Source: an uncultured Ruminococcus sp. (lineage in GTDB: Bacteria > Bacillota > Clostridia > Oscillospirales > Acutalibacteraceae). Taken from it: a stretch of 9,086 nt of DNA. Shown here in pieces: positions 1 to 5,821 of the stretch. The stretch covers positions 1 to 9,086 of the forward strand of contig CACYDK010000211.1 in assembly GCA_902773155.1 (NCBI GenBank), read 5' to 3'. The notes under the pieces were generated by a model. The model was not told where the DNA came from and searched no databases. It was given only the letters and a program-made list of their open reading frames with translations. Every line of letters starts with the position of its first letter. The stretch's first letter is position 1. Made by a program: the position numbers and the translations under genes.

Positions 1-78
1 ACGGCGAATTTCCGCGTTGCCGTTTTGTGCCTCCAGCATTTCGAGTATATGCTGTGCAACCAAATCGCTCATACGCAT
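1..78 (-). CDS. ctsR: CtsR family transcriptional repressor, N-terminal fragment
   Basis: Only the first 26 codons are present; the gene runs off the left edge. The visible peptide reads MRMSDLVAQHILEMLEAQNG followed by NAEIRR. It matches the start of Bacillus CtsR (SDI..Q....VLDQNG..EI.R), the first helix of the winged-helix DNA-binding domain. CtsR represses class III heat-shock genes (clpC, clpP, clpE and its own operon) and is released on heat or protein stress through McsB/ClpCP control. The start at 78 is chosen because an extended Shine-Dalgarno, AAAGGAGATGAT on the minus strand (about 85-96), precedes it; the ATG at 72 is a less well spaced alternative. The call from such a short fragment is strengthened by CtsR-like operators at its own promoter. 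In Firmicutes mcsA, mcsB and clpC usually follow, but here they would lie outside the window. Confidence 0.85.
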   Translation of the reverse strand, partial: MRMSDLVAQHILEMLEAQNGNAEIRR

Positions 79-102
79 TTTTTAATCATCTCCTTTGTCA
101 CA

Positions 103-119
103 TTTGACCTTCTGTGACC
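103..119 (-). promoter_or_regulatory. CtsR operator, leader copy (minus orientation)
   Basis: On the minus strand this reads GGTCACA-GAA-GGTCAAA. That is two direct heptads with a 3-base spacer, the layout of the known CtsR box (GGTCAAA-NAN-GGTCAAA), with one clear deviation in the first heptad. It lies between the predicted ctsR transcription start (about 125) and the ribosome site, so a bound repressor would block early elongation or initiation. Confidence 0.8.
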
Positions 120-131
120 TTTGATGATTAA

Positions 132-160
132 AGTATAGCTAAAAGGTCAGAGAAAGTCAA
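132..160 (-). promoter_or_regulatory. ctsR promoter
   Basis: On the minus strand the -35 box is TTGACT (155-160) and the -10 box is TATACT (132-137), with exactly 17 bases between them, a good SigA-type match. Transcription should start near 125, giving a leader of about 45 bases before the ctsR ATG. The -35 box is built from the GTCAAA heptads of the overlapping CtsR sites. Confidence 0.8.
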
Positions 161-177
161 AGTCAAATAAAGTCAAA
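145..177 (+). promoter_or_regulatory. two tandem CtsR operators over the ctsR -35 region
   Basis: Two 17-base sites in plus orientation share base 161. The first is GGTCAGA-GAA-AGTCAAA (145-161) and the second is AGTCAAA-TAA-AGTCAAA (161-177). Each has the direct-heptad, 3-base-spacer layout of a CtsR box, with A replacing the first G in three of the four heptads. They cover the ctsR -35 box, so occupancy would exclude RNA polymerase. Their orientation is opposite to that of the leader copy at 103-119. Confidence 0.7.
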
Positions 178-241
178 TTATTACTGGTTTTGCGTATCTT
201 TCTCTTTAAATCTCTTTTTTTCTCGTTTATTCTAATTATTT

Positions 242-258
242 TAATTTTTTAAAAATTA
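242..258. repeat. A/T palindrome upstream of the metal-operon promoter
   Basis: TAATTTTT-T-AAAAATTA is a perfect 8-base inverted repeat with a 1-base centre. It lies within a stretch of nearly pure A/T about 15 bases upstream of the -35 box at 273. It could act as an UP-like or bent element for that promoter, or simply be low-complexity A/T sequence. No protein-binding motif is recognised in it. Confidence 0.35.
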
Positions 259-272
259 TTTTGCTTTTTCGC

Positions 273-301
273 TTGACATTGTGAATGTATAGTAGTATAT
301 T
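273..301 (+). promoter_or_regulatory. promoter of the ArsR/ATPase operon
   Basis: TTGACA (273-278) and TATATT (296-301) are separated by 17 bases, a near-consensus SigA promoter with an A/T-rich upstream flank. The predicted start, near 308, sits directly against the operator at 311-330, the arrangement expected for repression by the first gene of the operon. Confidence 0.8.
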
Positions 302-310
302 TATATTGAA

Positions 311-330
311 ATATGAACAGATATTCATAT
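311..330. promoter_or_regulatory. SmtB/CzrA-type metal-regulated operator
   Basis: The inverted repeat ATATGAA-cagata-TTCATAT contains TGAACA-GA-TATTCA. This matches the 12-2-12 operator core (TGAACA-nn-TATTCA) bound by zinc-sensing ArsR/SmtB repressors such as SmtB, ZiaR and CzrA. A further half-site-like stretch, ATTCAGATAT, follows at 331-340. Its place at the transcription start of the arsR-type gene supports autoregulation. Confidence 0.8.
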
Positions 331-352
331 ATTCAGATATAAAAACATTGAC

Positions 353-358
353 GGAGGT
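353..358 (+). promoter_or_regulatory. ribosome binding site deciding the repressor start
   Basis: GGAGGT lies 4 bases before the ATG at 363. An in-frame upstream ATG at 285 falls between the -35 and -10 boxes and so cannot be on the transcript, which settles the start at 363. Confidence 0.85.
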
Positions 359-362
359 CATT

Positions 363-665
363 ATGGAGAATAAAGAAATGATTCCTGATATTGAGATGCT
401 TTTTGAGCTTGCCGACCTTTTTAAGGTATTCGGAGATTCTACAAGACTCAGAATAATGTATACACTTTTCGACGGCGAGATGTCGGTTGGAGATATCGCC
501 GAATCGCTTAATTTGGAGCAGAGCACCATATCACACCAGCTCCGCGTTCTGCGCACAAACAAGCTGGTAAAGATTCGCCGCGATGGCCGTCAGATTTACT
601 ACGGTCTGGACGACGACCACGTTAAAAAGATAATCGAGATGGGTCTCGACCACGTTTTGGAGTAA
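363..665 (+). CDS. ArsR/SmtB family metal-sensing repressor (Zn/Cd/Co type)
   Basis: This 100-residue winged-helix repressor is of normal length for the family. The core is LFKVFGDSTRLRI (residues 19-31), followed by a helix-turn-helix at about 41-69 whose recognition helix contains QSTISHQLRVL. The C-terminal helix carries D84, H86, H97 and E100, the spacing of the alpha-5 zinc site of SmtB and CzrA; Glu in the last position is as in SmtB. There is no cysteine, so the alpha-3N thiolate site used by CadC and ArsR sensors is absent. I infer a sensor of zinc, possibly cobalt or cadmium, that releases the operator at 311-330 on binding metal. The ATPase gene starts three bases after its stop, so the two are co-transcribed and probably translationally coupled. 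The exact inducing metal cannot be read from the sequence. Confidence 0.9.
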   Translation: MENKEMIPDIEMLFELADLFKVFGDSTRLRIMYTLFDGEMSVGDIAESLNLEQSTISHQLRVLRTNKLVKIRRDGRQIYYGLDDDHVKKIIEMGLDHVLE

Positions 666-668
666 GCT

Positions 669-2792
669 ATGAAGTACAAACTTATTATGAACGGACTCGA
701 TTGCGCACATTGCGCTTCAAAGGTTGAAAAGGCGATTGCCGATAGCGATGGCTTTAATGAGGTCAGCCTTGTGTTCGCTACAAAAACTCTTTATTTTGAG
801 CACGAGGAGGATGGCGGTATCGTCGCCGAGGTTCAGAGGATAACCGACTCTATTGAGGATGGCGTTACGGTGAGCGAGTCGGAGCATAGCCACAGCCATC
901 ATCACGAACATCATCATGATCATCATCATGACCATCACCACGACCATAGTCACGGTCATGAGCTTCATCACAACGGCGGTAAGAAGCCCGGACTGAGGCT
1001 TATACTGCTTATTATCTCAGCTTCAATGGCCGTCGCCGCCTTATTGCTAGAGCTGTTTGGCTTGAGTGAAATAGCCGTTGCTGTTCTAAGCGCGGGCGCG
1101 ATAATCCTTTCCGGCTACGAGGTGTTTATATCCGGCGTAAAATCCGCTCTCAAGCTAAGGCTCGACGAAACTACTCTTATGGCGATAGCCGTAATAGCCG
1201 CCTTTGCTCTCGGACAATTTGTTGAAGGAGCGATGGTCACGATCCTGTACGGGATAGGAGAGCTTTTGGAGGATAAAGCCGTTGAGAATTCGCGCCGCAG
1301 TATCGAGAAGCTATCAAAAATACAGCCCGATAACGCTAATATTATAGAGAACGGGGTAGAAAGAGTCGTCAAAGCCGAGGAAGTACCTGTCGGCTCGACC
1401 ATACTTATAAAGCCTTATGACAGAGTCCCGCTCGATTGCGTTGTGACAAAGGGCAAGGGAACCGCTGACGCTTCGGCGATAACGGGGGAGAGTATCCCGG
1501 TAAGCTTAGGTATAGGAAGCGAGCTCCTCAGCGGAATGATGAACGGGGAAACACTTCTTGAGTGTAAAACTACAAAGGCATATTCCGACAGTACGGCCAG
1601 CCGTATAATAAAACTCGTAGAGGAGGCCTCCGCCTCCAAGAGTAACGGTGAAAAGCTTATAACTCGTTTTGCGGCGGTCTATACCCCGATCGTCGTGCTG
1701 ATTTCGCTTTTGATCGCCTTCATACCGCCTATTTTCTTTGGAAATCTAACAGTGTGGATTTACCGCGCCCTGGTTTGTCTTGTCGCTTCCTGTCCATGTG
1801 CGATAGTGATTTCTGTACCGCTTGCTTACTATTCCGGAATTGGAGCCGCTTCGAAAAACGGTGTTCTGGTAAAAGGCGGAAGATATCTTGAGGCTCTCGC
1901 AAAAACTGATACTATTGTATTTGATAAGACCGGAACATTGACTGAGGGAAAGCTTAGGGTGAACAAAATAATTCTTTATAAGAATTATTGTTGCGACGAG
2001 ATCCTTGCGCTGTGCGCGTCCTGCGAGCGCCATTCGTCCCATCCCATAGCCAAGGCGATAAGAGATAGCTATAACGGCGAGCTGCTTGAAATGAGCGGCT
2101 ACGAGGAGCATGCGGGATCAGGCGTGAGCGCCGAGTATAAGGGAAGTATATATTTCTGCGGCAACAAAAAATCGCTTTTAGTGGACGTCCCCAAAGACGC
2201 CGCGGTTGTCCTGACCTGCGACGGCGAGCTTATCGGAGCTATTGAACTGGTCGATAAGCTTAGGGAGGAGTCGGTTGAGATAAAGAGCCGACTTAAGAAT
2301 CTGAGGATAAAACGTCTTGTTATGCTGACAGGAGACGCTCCAGAAAATGCAGAAATAATAAATTCAGAGCTAGGTCTCGACGAGGTTAAGGCCGGGCTTT
2401 ACCCGGAGCAGAAGCTTGAATATGTAAACGAGCTGAAGAAAAACGGCTCAGTAGTTAGCTTTGTCGGCGACGGAATAAACGACTCGCCGGTTATAGCGGC
2501 TTCCGATTGCGGAATCGCTATGGGACTTGGGAGCGACGCCGCGATCCAAAGCTCGGACGCAGTACTGACATCAGGCAATCTTAAAACTCTTCCGTTCGCG
2601 CTTAGGATCGCCCGTAAAACTGTCGCGACTGCAAAAATAAATATAGCTTTTGCTCTGTTGATAAAAGCGGCGGTGATCGTGCTCGCTTTCTTCGGAATGG
2701 CTCAGATTTGGATGTCTGTAATAGCCGACACGGGCGTGTGCATGCTCTGCGTTCTGTACGCTATGAGGATCCTCAGAGCGAAAGATATCTAA
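669..2792 (+). CDS. zntA: P1B-type Zn/Cd/Pb-exporting ATPase with a His-rich linker
   Basis: This 707-residue inner-membrane pump exports soft divalent metals using ATP. An N-terminal HMA domain has GLDCAHC (9-15); Asp before CxxC is typical of Zn/Cd/Pb domains. A linker at 72-101 holds 19 histidines. Membrane helices fall near 109-129, 134-155, 168-198 (two), 335-355, 363-390, 655-675 and 678-698. The actuator loop has TGES (272-275). The metal site has CPC (375-377) in TM6, Lys666 in TM7 and Asp687-Thr-Gly in TM8, the signature of the ZntA/CadA class. DKTGT (419-423) holds the phosphorylated Asp419. HP (458-459), TGD (554-556) and GDGINDSP (600-607) complete the nucleotide and hinge motifs. 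All catalytic residues are present, so it should be active. A GGAG (658-661) within the end of the repressor gene serves as the ribosome site. The choice among zinc, cadmium and lead is not resolved. Confidence 0.93.
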   Translation: MKYKLIMNGLDCAHCASKVEKAIADSDGFNEVSLVFATKTLYFEHEEDGGIVAEVQRITDSIEDGVTVSESEHSHSHHHEHHHDHHHDHHHDHSHGHELHHNGGKKPGLRLILLIISASMAVAALLLELFGLSEIAVAVLSAGAIILSGYEVFISGVKSALKLRLDETTLMAIAVIAAFALGQFVEGAMVTILYGIGELLEDKAVENSRRSIEKLSKIQPDNANIIENGVERVVKAEEVPVGSTILIKPYDRVPLDCVVTKGKGTADASAITGESIPVSLGIGSELLSGMMNGETLLECKTTKAYSDSTASRIIKLVEEASASKSNGEKLITRFAAVYTPIVVLISLLIAFIPPIFFGNLTVWIYRALVCLVASCPCAIVISVPLAYYSGIGAASKNGVLVKGGRYLEALAKTDTIVFDKTGTLTEGKLRVNKIILYKNYCCDEILALCASCERHSSHPIAKAIRDSYNGELLEMSGYEEHAGSGVSAEYKGSIYFCGNKKSLLVDVPKDAAVVLTCDGELIGAIELVDKLREESVEIKSRLKNLRIKRLVMLTGDAPENAEIINSELGLDEVKAGLYPEQKLEYVNELKKNGSVVSFVGDGINDSPVIAASDCGIAMGLGSDAAIQSSDAVLTSGNLKTLPFALRIARKTVATAKINIAFALLIKAAVIVLAFFGMAQIWMSVIADTGVCMLCVLYAMRILRAKDI
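897..944 (+). repeat. in-frame 12-base repeats coding for HHH(D/E)
   Basis: Four tandem 12-base units encode HHHE, HHHD, HHHD and HHHD (ATPase residues 77-92). They are built on CAT-CAT-CAT-GAY, with some CAC drift in the last unit and in the first. The array lies inside the longer histidine-rich linker (72-101) and could change length by slippage without breaking the frame. Confidence 0.8.
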
Positions 2793-2830
2793 ATAGTTTC
2801 ATATTAAAAAGACTATACAATTAAGCAAAA

Positions 2831-2866
2831 AAACACCTCGTACTCGAACAAGAGCACGAGGTGTTT
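2831..2866. terminator. hairpin terminator after the ATPase gene
   Basis: An 11-base stem, AAACACCTCGT / ACGAGGTGTTT (2831-2841 with 2856-2866), continues after one mismatch into CTC/GAG around the loop GAACAA. Read rightward the following T-tract is short (TTT, inside the stem, then A). Read leftward the stem ends in seven T. It ends the metal operon and may work in both directions, though no leftward gene lies to its right within the window. Confidence 0.8.
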
Positions 2867-2908
2867 AGATTATGTATTCATCTGTGTTATAAGGAAGTCA
2901 TTATTCTC

Positions 2909-2937
2909 TTTACAAACCGGAGCTAATTCGTTATTAT
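2909..2937 (+). promoter_or_regulatory. probable promoter of the 257-residue protein gene
   Basis: TTTACA (2909-2914) and TATTAT (2932-2937) are separated by 17 bases. This places a start near 2944, just before the ribosome site GGAGGA (2955-2960). It lies downstream of the hairpin at 2831-2866, so this gene is expected to be expressed independently of the metal operon. No operator-like repeat is seen around it. Confidence 0.55.
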
Positions 2938-2968
2938 GGTGTTATAAGACTTTCGGAGGAGCGCGGTT

Positions 2969-3742
2969 ATGTCAAAATATAGTGAACAGGATTTGAAATA
3001 TGCGGCTGAATTAAGGGATGAGATACATAGGGAAGCCCTCGCGATCGTACGTAAAACATGCCCGAATATTACTGAGGTGATCGATCGTCATCCGGTTGAG
3101 GACTATTTTCAGGAGAGTTGGGATTATCCCGGGAAGTGGTATACAATAGTTGCCATTCCTTACGGATACAGAAACCGTAAGGCGTTTGTTGACGCTATTG
3201 TTCACGAAACGCTCTTTGGCGTTGTTGCTGAGGATGATGTCGGGAGCAAAAGGGAATTGATGGGATCGCCGAAACAGAAAGAAATTACCTTTTGTCCGTT
3301 GTCAGACGAGTACCCCGAACTTGTTTTGGATTACTGCTTCGTTAAGGATGAGAGTTATCACGGTTATGAATCCCACCGCAAGGCGCTTATATCTGCATAC
3401 GGCATACTTTGTGATGAATGGGAGGGCGATCCCGGCGAAGCTACGGGCAAATGTATTCCCACTGAGGAGTTGTTTTCGTCAGAATGTCAAAAAGGAAAGC
3501 TTAACTACCGTAGGGCTTTTCTGAATCCACCGCATCAAAACAGCTACACCGGCAAGGATTTTGAACGCTTCAATGCAGCTATATTCCCGAACGGGACAGA
3601 CAAGCTTGAAGTTTACGAATGGGATACGAACTGGTCTGACTATTTTGACGACGGTCACGAGTGGTGGGGGACGCTTTGCCTGACAGTCTACGACCAAACC
3701 CTGGATCGCTTTGTTGTAATAATGGCCTCGGCGACTGACTGA
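2969..3742 (+). CDS. conserved-looking hypothetical cytosolic protein, 257 aa
   Basis: I do not recognise a named domain. GGAGGA (2955-2960) lies 8 bases before the ATG, and codon use is like that of its neighbours, so the gene is credible. The protein has no signal peptide or membrane segment and is rich in Glu, Asp, Trp and Tyr. Visible blocks are an N-terminal helical stretch (5-30), a central segment with repeated aromatic and charged residues (44-70 and 115-151), and a C-terminal block (214-257). The C-terminal block contains EVYEWDTNWSDYF, GHEWWG and a final VVIMASATD. It looks like a compact alpha/beta domain whose end resembles short hypothetical proteins I have seen in Clostridia, but I cannot name the family. 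An intracellular binding or immunity-type protein is possible, without direct evidence. It sits alone between two terminators, so context says little about its role. Confidence 0.75.
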   Translation: MSKYSEQDLKYAAELRDEIHREALAIVRKTCPNITEVIDRHPVEDYFQESWDYPGKWYTIVAIPYGYRNRKAFVDAIVHETLFGVVAEDDVGSKRELMGSPKQKEITFCPLSDEYPELVLDYCFVKDESYHGYESHRKALISAYGILCDEWEGDPGEATGKCIPTEELFSSECQKGKLNYRRAFLNPPHQNSYTGKDFERFNAAIFPNGTDKLEVYEWDTNWSDYFDDGHEWWGTLCLTVYDQTLDRFVVIMASATD

Positions 3743-3778
3743 TATATTCTAAGTTTTAGCTGAATTATTGAACGGCCG

Positions 3779-3811
3779 TTTATGAACCTTATCTTTGTTC
3801 GTGAAATTTTT
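3779..3811 (+). terminator. weak candidate terminator after the hypothetical gene
   Basis: TTTATGAAC (3779-3787) can pair with GTTCGTGAA (3797-3805), with two G-U pairs, around a 9-base loop. After A3806 it is followed by TTTTT (3807-3811). The stem has few G-C pairs, so it is weak. Its position, 37 bases after the stop and directly ahead of the next promoter, supports it. Confidence 0.4.
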
Positions 3812-3812
3812 C

Positions 3813-3840
3813 TTGACTTTATCTGATTTAATGATATAGA
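3813..3840 (+). promoter_or_regulatory. promoter of the phosphatase gene
   Basis: TTGACT (3813-3818) and TATAGA (3835-3840) are separated by 16 bases. The predicted start near 3847 leaves an untranslated leader of about 150 bases before the ATG at 3997, long for this window. I see no recognisable Pho box or catabolite-response element next to it. Confidence 0.55.
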
Positions 3841-3930
3841 ATTATATACAGTGAATACGCTAACTTCATAATATAAAGCGAATCCGAGCATAGACACTTA
3901 CAAGATAAAGGATTGTATTGATGAAATATC

Positions 3931-3968
3931 GCCGCTCAAATAATCAATTCTTTGATTTGTCCGGCGGC
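3931..3968 (+). promoter_or_regulatory. leader hairpin upstream of the phosphatase ribosome site
   Basis: GCCGC (3931-3935) pairs with GCGGC (3964-3968). Inside it AATCAA (3942-3947) pairs with TTGATT (3952-3957) around the loop TTCT, with a small internal loop between the two stems. The structure ends 15 bases before the ribosome site AAAGGAGG. No T-tract follows, so it is not an intrinsic terminator. It could protect the mRNA or tune translation, and no riboswitch class is recognised. Confidence 0.4.
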
Positions 3969-3983
3969 TTGTGATAAAACACC

Positions 3984-3991
3984 AAAGGAGG
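3984..3991 (+). promoter_or_regulatory. ribosome binding site deciding the phosphatase start
   Basis: AAAGGAGG lies 5 bases before the ATG at 3997. An upstream in-frame TTG at 3952 lies inside the leader hairpin, lacks a ribosome site, and would bury the signal peptide, so it is set aside. Confidence 0.85.
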
Positions 3992-3996
3992 AAAAA

Positions 3997-5640
3997 ATGA
4001 AAAGTATTAAGAAAACTATGAGCGTTATTCTTTGTGCGATACTCGCGTGCTCTGCTTTCGGTACAGGCGTGCAGGCAAAGACGGCAAAGAAATACGTAAA
4101 GTCGATCGCTATCGCGAAGAAGGCGACCGTTACGATCCCGGCTGAAAAAAAGACGGCGGAAAAGAGTTTTAAGGTAACGGTCAAGGTCAGCGGAAAGGCG
4201 TCCAAGCTTTTTACCGCGAAATCAAGCAAGGCTTCCGTCGCCTCGGTAAAGGTCAGCGGAAGCTATGTCAAGGTAAGTGCGAAAAAGGCTGGCTCCGCGA
4301 AAATCACGGTAACAACCAAGGCAAAAAATGCAAAGGGGAAGAAGCTGAGCAGTTCCCTTACGCTGACCGTAAAAAAGGCAAAGGGCGAAGAGTCTAAGGA
4401 CGAGCCGATTGTTCCGGTGGGAAGTTTGTCCCGTGACGGATATGAGCTTGAGCAGGTCGTTGTGTTCTCGAGGCATAATATACGCGCTCCGCTGAGCTCG
4501 GGCGGTTCCGTGCTCGGAACTATAACGCCTTACAAGTGGTTCGACTGGTCGTCGAATCCCAGCGAGCTTTCCCTTCGTGGCGGCATTCTTGAAACCGAGA
4601 TGGGACAGTATTTCCGCAAATGGCTCGAGTCCGAAAAGCTCATCCCCGAGAATTATCATCCGGATGAGAACGAGGTGCGCATTTACGCAAACACAAGACA
4701 GCGCACGATGGCTACCGCGCAGTATTTTACAGCGGGTATGCTCCCTACGGCAAATATGAAGATCGAAACCAAGGGCGAGTTTGAAAAAATGAATCCCGTG
4801 TTCACCCCTAAGCTGACGTTCTGTACTCCCGAATACAGCGCCGACGCCGAAAAGCAGATTTGGGAGTTGTATGCCGACAAGGTAAAGGGTCTCTCCGATA
4901 ATTATAAAATGATATCCGATATCATTGATTTTGAGAATTCCGAGGCATATAAAACCGGGGAGGTTCCGGCTTTCAGTACAGATGATTCGGAAATAATCCT
5001 TAAGGATGACGCCGAGCCGTCTGTCAAAGGAACGCTCAAGACCGCCTGCTCCGTAAGCGACGCGCTTGTGCTCCAGTATTACGAGGCTCCGACAGCGGTT
5101 GAAGCCGCCTTCGGAAAGAATCTGACTTACGATCAGTGGAAGCAGGTTTCAGAGGTCAAGGATGTTTACGGCGATGTGCTCTTTACAGCGCCGCTGATCG
5201 CTTCAAACGTCGCTCATCCTATCCTGCAGGAGATAAATAAGGAGCTTACCGCAGAGGGACGTAAATTTACCTTCCTGTGCGGACACGACTCCAACATCGG
5301 TAGCATTCTGGCAGCTATGGGAGTTGAGAATTACGAGCTCCCCGGCGCGATAGAAGCAAAGACTCCTATCGGCTCCAAGATCGTTTTCAGCCGCTGGAAG
5401 GACGCGCAGGGCAAGAAGTTCTGTACTGTTGATTTGGTTTATCAGACTACCGACCAGCTGCGCAACGTTTCATTGCTTGATTTAACTGTGCATCCCTGTA
5501 TCGTTCCTCTGAATTTTAAGGGCGTTACAGCGAATTCCGACGGTTTGTATACCGAGAACGATTTTATGGATTTGCTGAAAAAGAGCATCGACGAGTACGA
5601 CAATCTTCTCGAAAAATACAACGTAGCAAAGGCCGCTTAA
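3997..5640 (+). CDS. agp: secreted Agp-like histidine acid phosphatase with N-terminal Ig-like module
   Basis: This 547-residue exported phosphomonoesterase most resembles E. coli periplasmic glucose-1-phosphatase, which frees phosphate from glucose 1-phosphate and also attacks phytate. A signal peptide (1-27, cut after VQA) is followed by a lysine-rich module (about 28-130, 28 Lys) containing a BIG2-like strand pattern. The catalytic domain spans about 146-540. SRHNIRAP (158-165) carries the nucleophile His160 and the phosphate-binding Arg159 and Arg163. RQRT (234-237) adds another active-site Arg, and GHDSN (429-433) gives the acid-base pair His430-Asp431. The Asn after RH is the Agp form, where phytases such as AppA have RHG. 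Other Agp-like stretches are LQYYE (359-363), TPIG.KIVF.RW (456-467) and QLRN (487-490). E. coli Agp is about 410 residues, so the extra length is the front module. It has its own promoter and terminator. Substrate preference is inferred. Confidence 0.9.
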   Translation: MKSIKKTMSVILCAILACSAFGTGVQAKTAKKYVKSIAIAKKATVTIPAEKKTAEKSFKVTVKVSGKASKLFTAKSSKASVASVKVSGSYVKVSAKKAGSAKITVTTKAKNAKGKKLSSSLTLTVKKAKGEESKDEPIVPVGSLSRDGYELEQVVVFSRHNIRAPLSSGGSVLGTITPYKWFDWSSNPSELSLRGGILETEMGQYFRKWLESEKLIPENYHPDENEVRIYANTRQRTMATAQYFTAGMLPTANMKIETKGEFEKMNPVFTPKLTFCTPEYSADAEKQIWELYADKVKGLSDNYKMISDIIDFENSEAYKTGEVPAFSTDDSEIILKDDAEPSVKGTLKTACSVSDALVLQYYEAPTAVEAAFGKNLTYDQWKQVSEVKDVYGDVLFTAPLIASNVAHPILQEINKELTAEGRKFTFLCGHDSNIGSILAAMGVENYELPGAIEAKTPIGSKIVFSRWKDAQGKKFCTVDLVYQTTDQLRNVSLLDLTVHPCIVPLNFKGVTANSDGLYTENDFMDLLKKSIDEYDNLLEKYNVAKAA

Positions 5641-5658
5641 GCCTTGATAAAAGATTTT

Positions 5659-5691
5659 CACCCCTCGCAAAAAAATGCGAGGGGTGTTTTT
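5659..5691 (+). terminator. intrinsic terminator of the phosphatase gene
   Basis: A perfect 11-base stem, CACCCCTCGCA / TGCGAGGGGTG (5659-5669 with 5676-5686), closes a loop of six A and is followed by TTTTT (5687-5691). It starts 18 bases after the phosphatase stop and separates it from the next gene. Confidence 0.93.
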
Positions 5692-5757
5692 ATATAGAGT
5701 TCAGCTGTTTATCCTGTTAACGTGCTTATGATTTCGCCGCATTTACGATTAAAGGTA

Positions 5758-5787
5758 TTGAAAACAGAATACTGATAATGATATAAT
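5758..5787 (+). promoter_or_regulatory. promoter of the large surface protein gene
   Basis: TTGAAA (5758-5763) and a perfect TATAAT (5782-5787) are separated by 18 bases, placing the start near 5794 and leaving a leader of about 28 bases. It follows the phosphatase terminator, so the two exported proteins have separate transcripts. Confidence 0.7.
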
Positions 5788-5805
5788 AAATTCAAGAATT
5801 TATTT

Positions 5806-5812
5806 GAGAGGT
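5806..5812 (+). promoter_or_regulatory. ribosome binding site deciding the surface protein start
   Basis: GAGAGGTG-type sequence (core AGGTG, 5808-5812) lies about 9 bases before the ATG at 5822. The in-frame TTG at 5804 overlaps this site and is too close to the transcription start, so the ATG that opens the signal peptide is preferred. Confidence 0.75.
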
Positions 5813-5821
5813 GTAGTATTT

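Noticed and set aside
285..362. Upstream ATG extension of the ArsR-type repressor gene by 26 codons
   Set aside because: It begins between the -35 and -10 boxes, has no ribosome site, and its codons cover the operator. The ATG at 363 has GGAGGT in front of it and gives the normal family length.
717..971. Minus-strand reading frame rich in Met and Val opposite the histidine tract
   Set aside because: It is the antisense of the CAT repeats (CAT reads ATG on the other strand). It has no ribosome site, and the plus-strand ATPase domain explains the sequence.
1746..2111. Minus-strand open frame of 121 codons within the ATPase gene
   Set aside because: It lies opposite the CPC and DKTGT region, whose conserved motifs prove the plus strand is coding. 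No domain and no start signals are seen.
3771..3780. Perfect palindrome AACGGCCGTT after the hypothetical gene
   Set aside because: It has no loop for an RNA hairpin and only one copy is present. It is too short to call an operator or attachment site.
4222..4659. Minus-strand open frame of 145 codons within the phosphatase gene
   Set aside because: It overlaps the catalytic RHNIRAP region on the other strand and shows no recognisable protein features.
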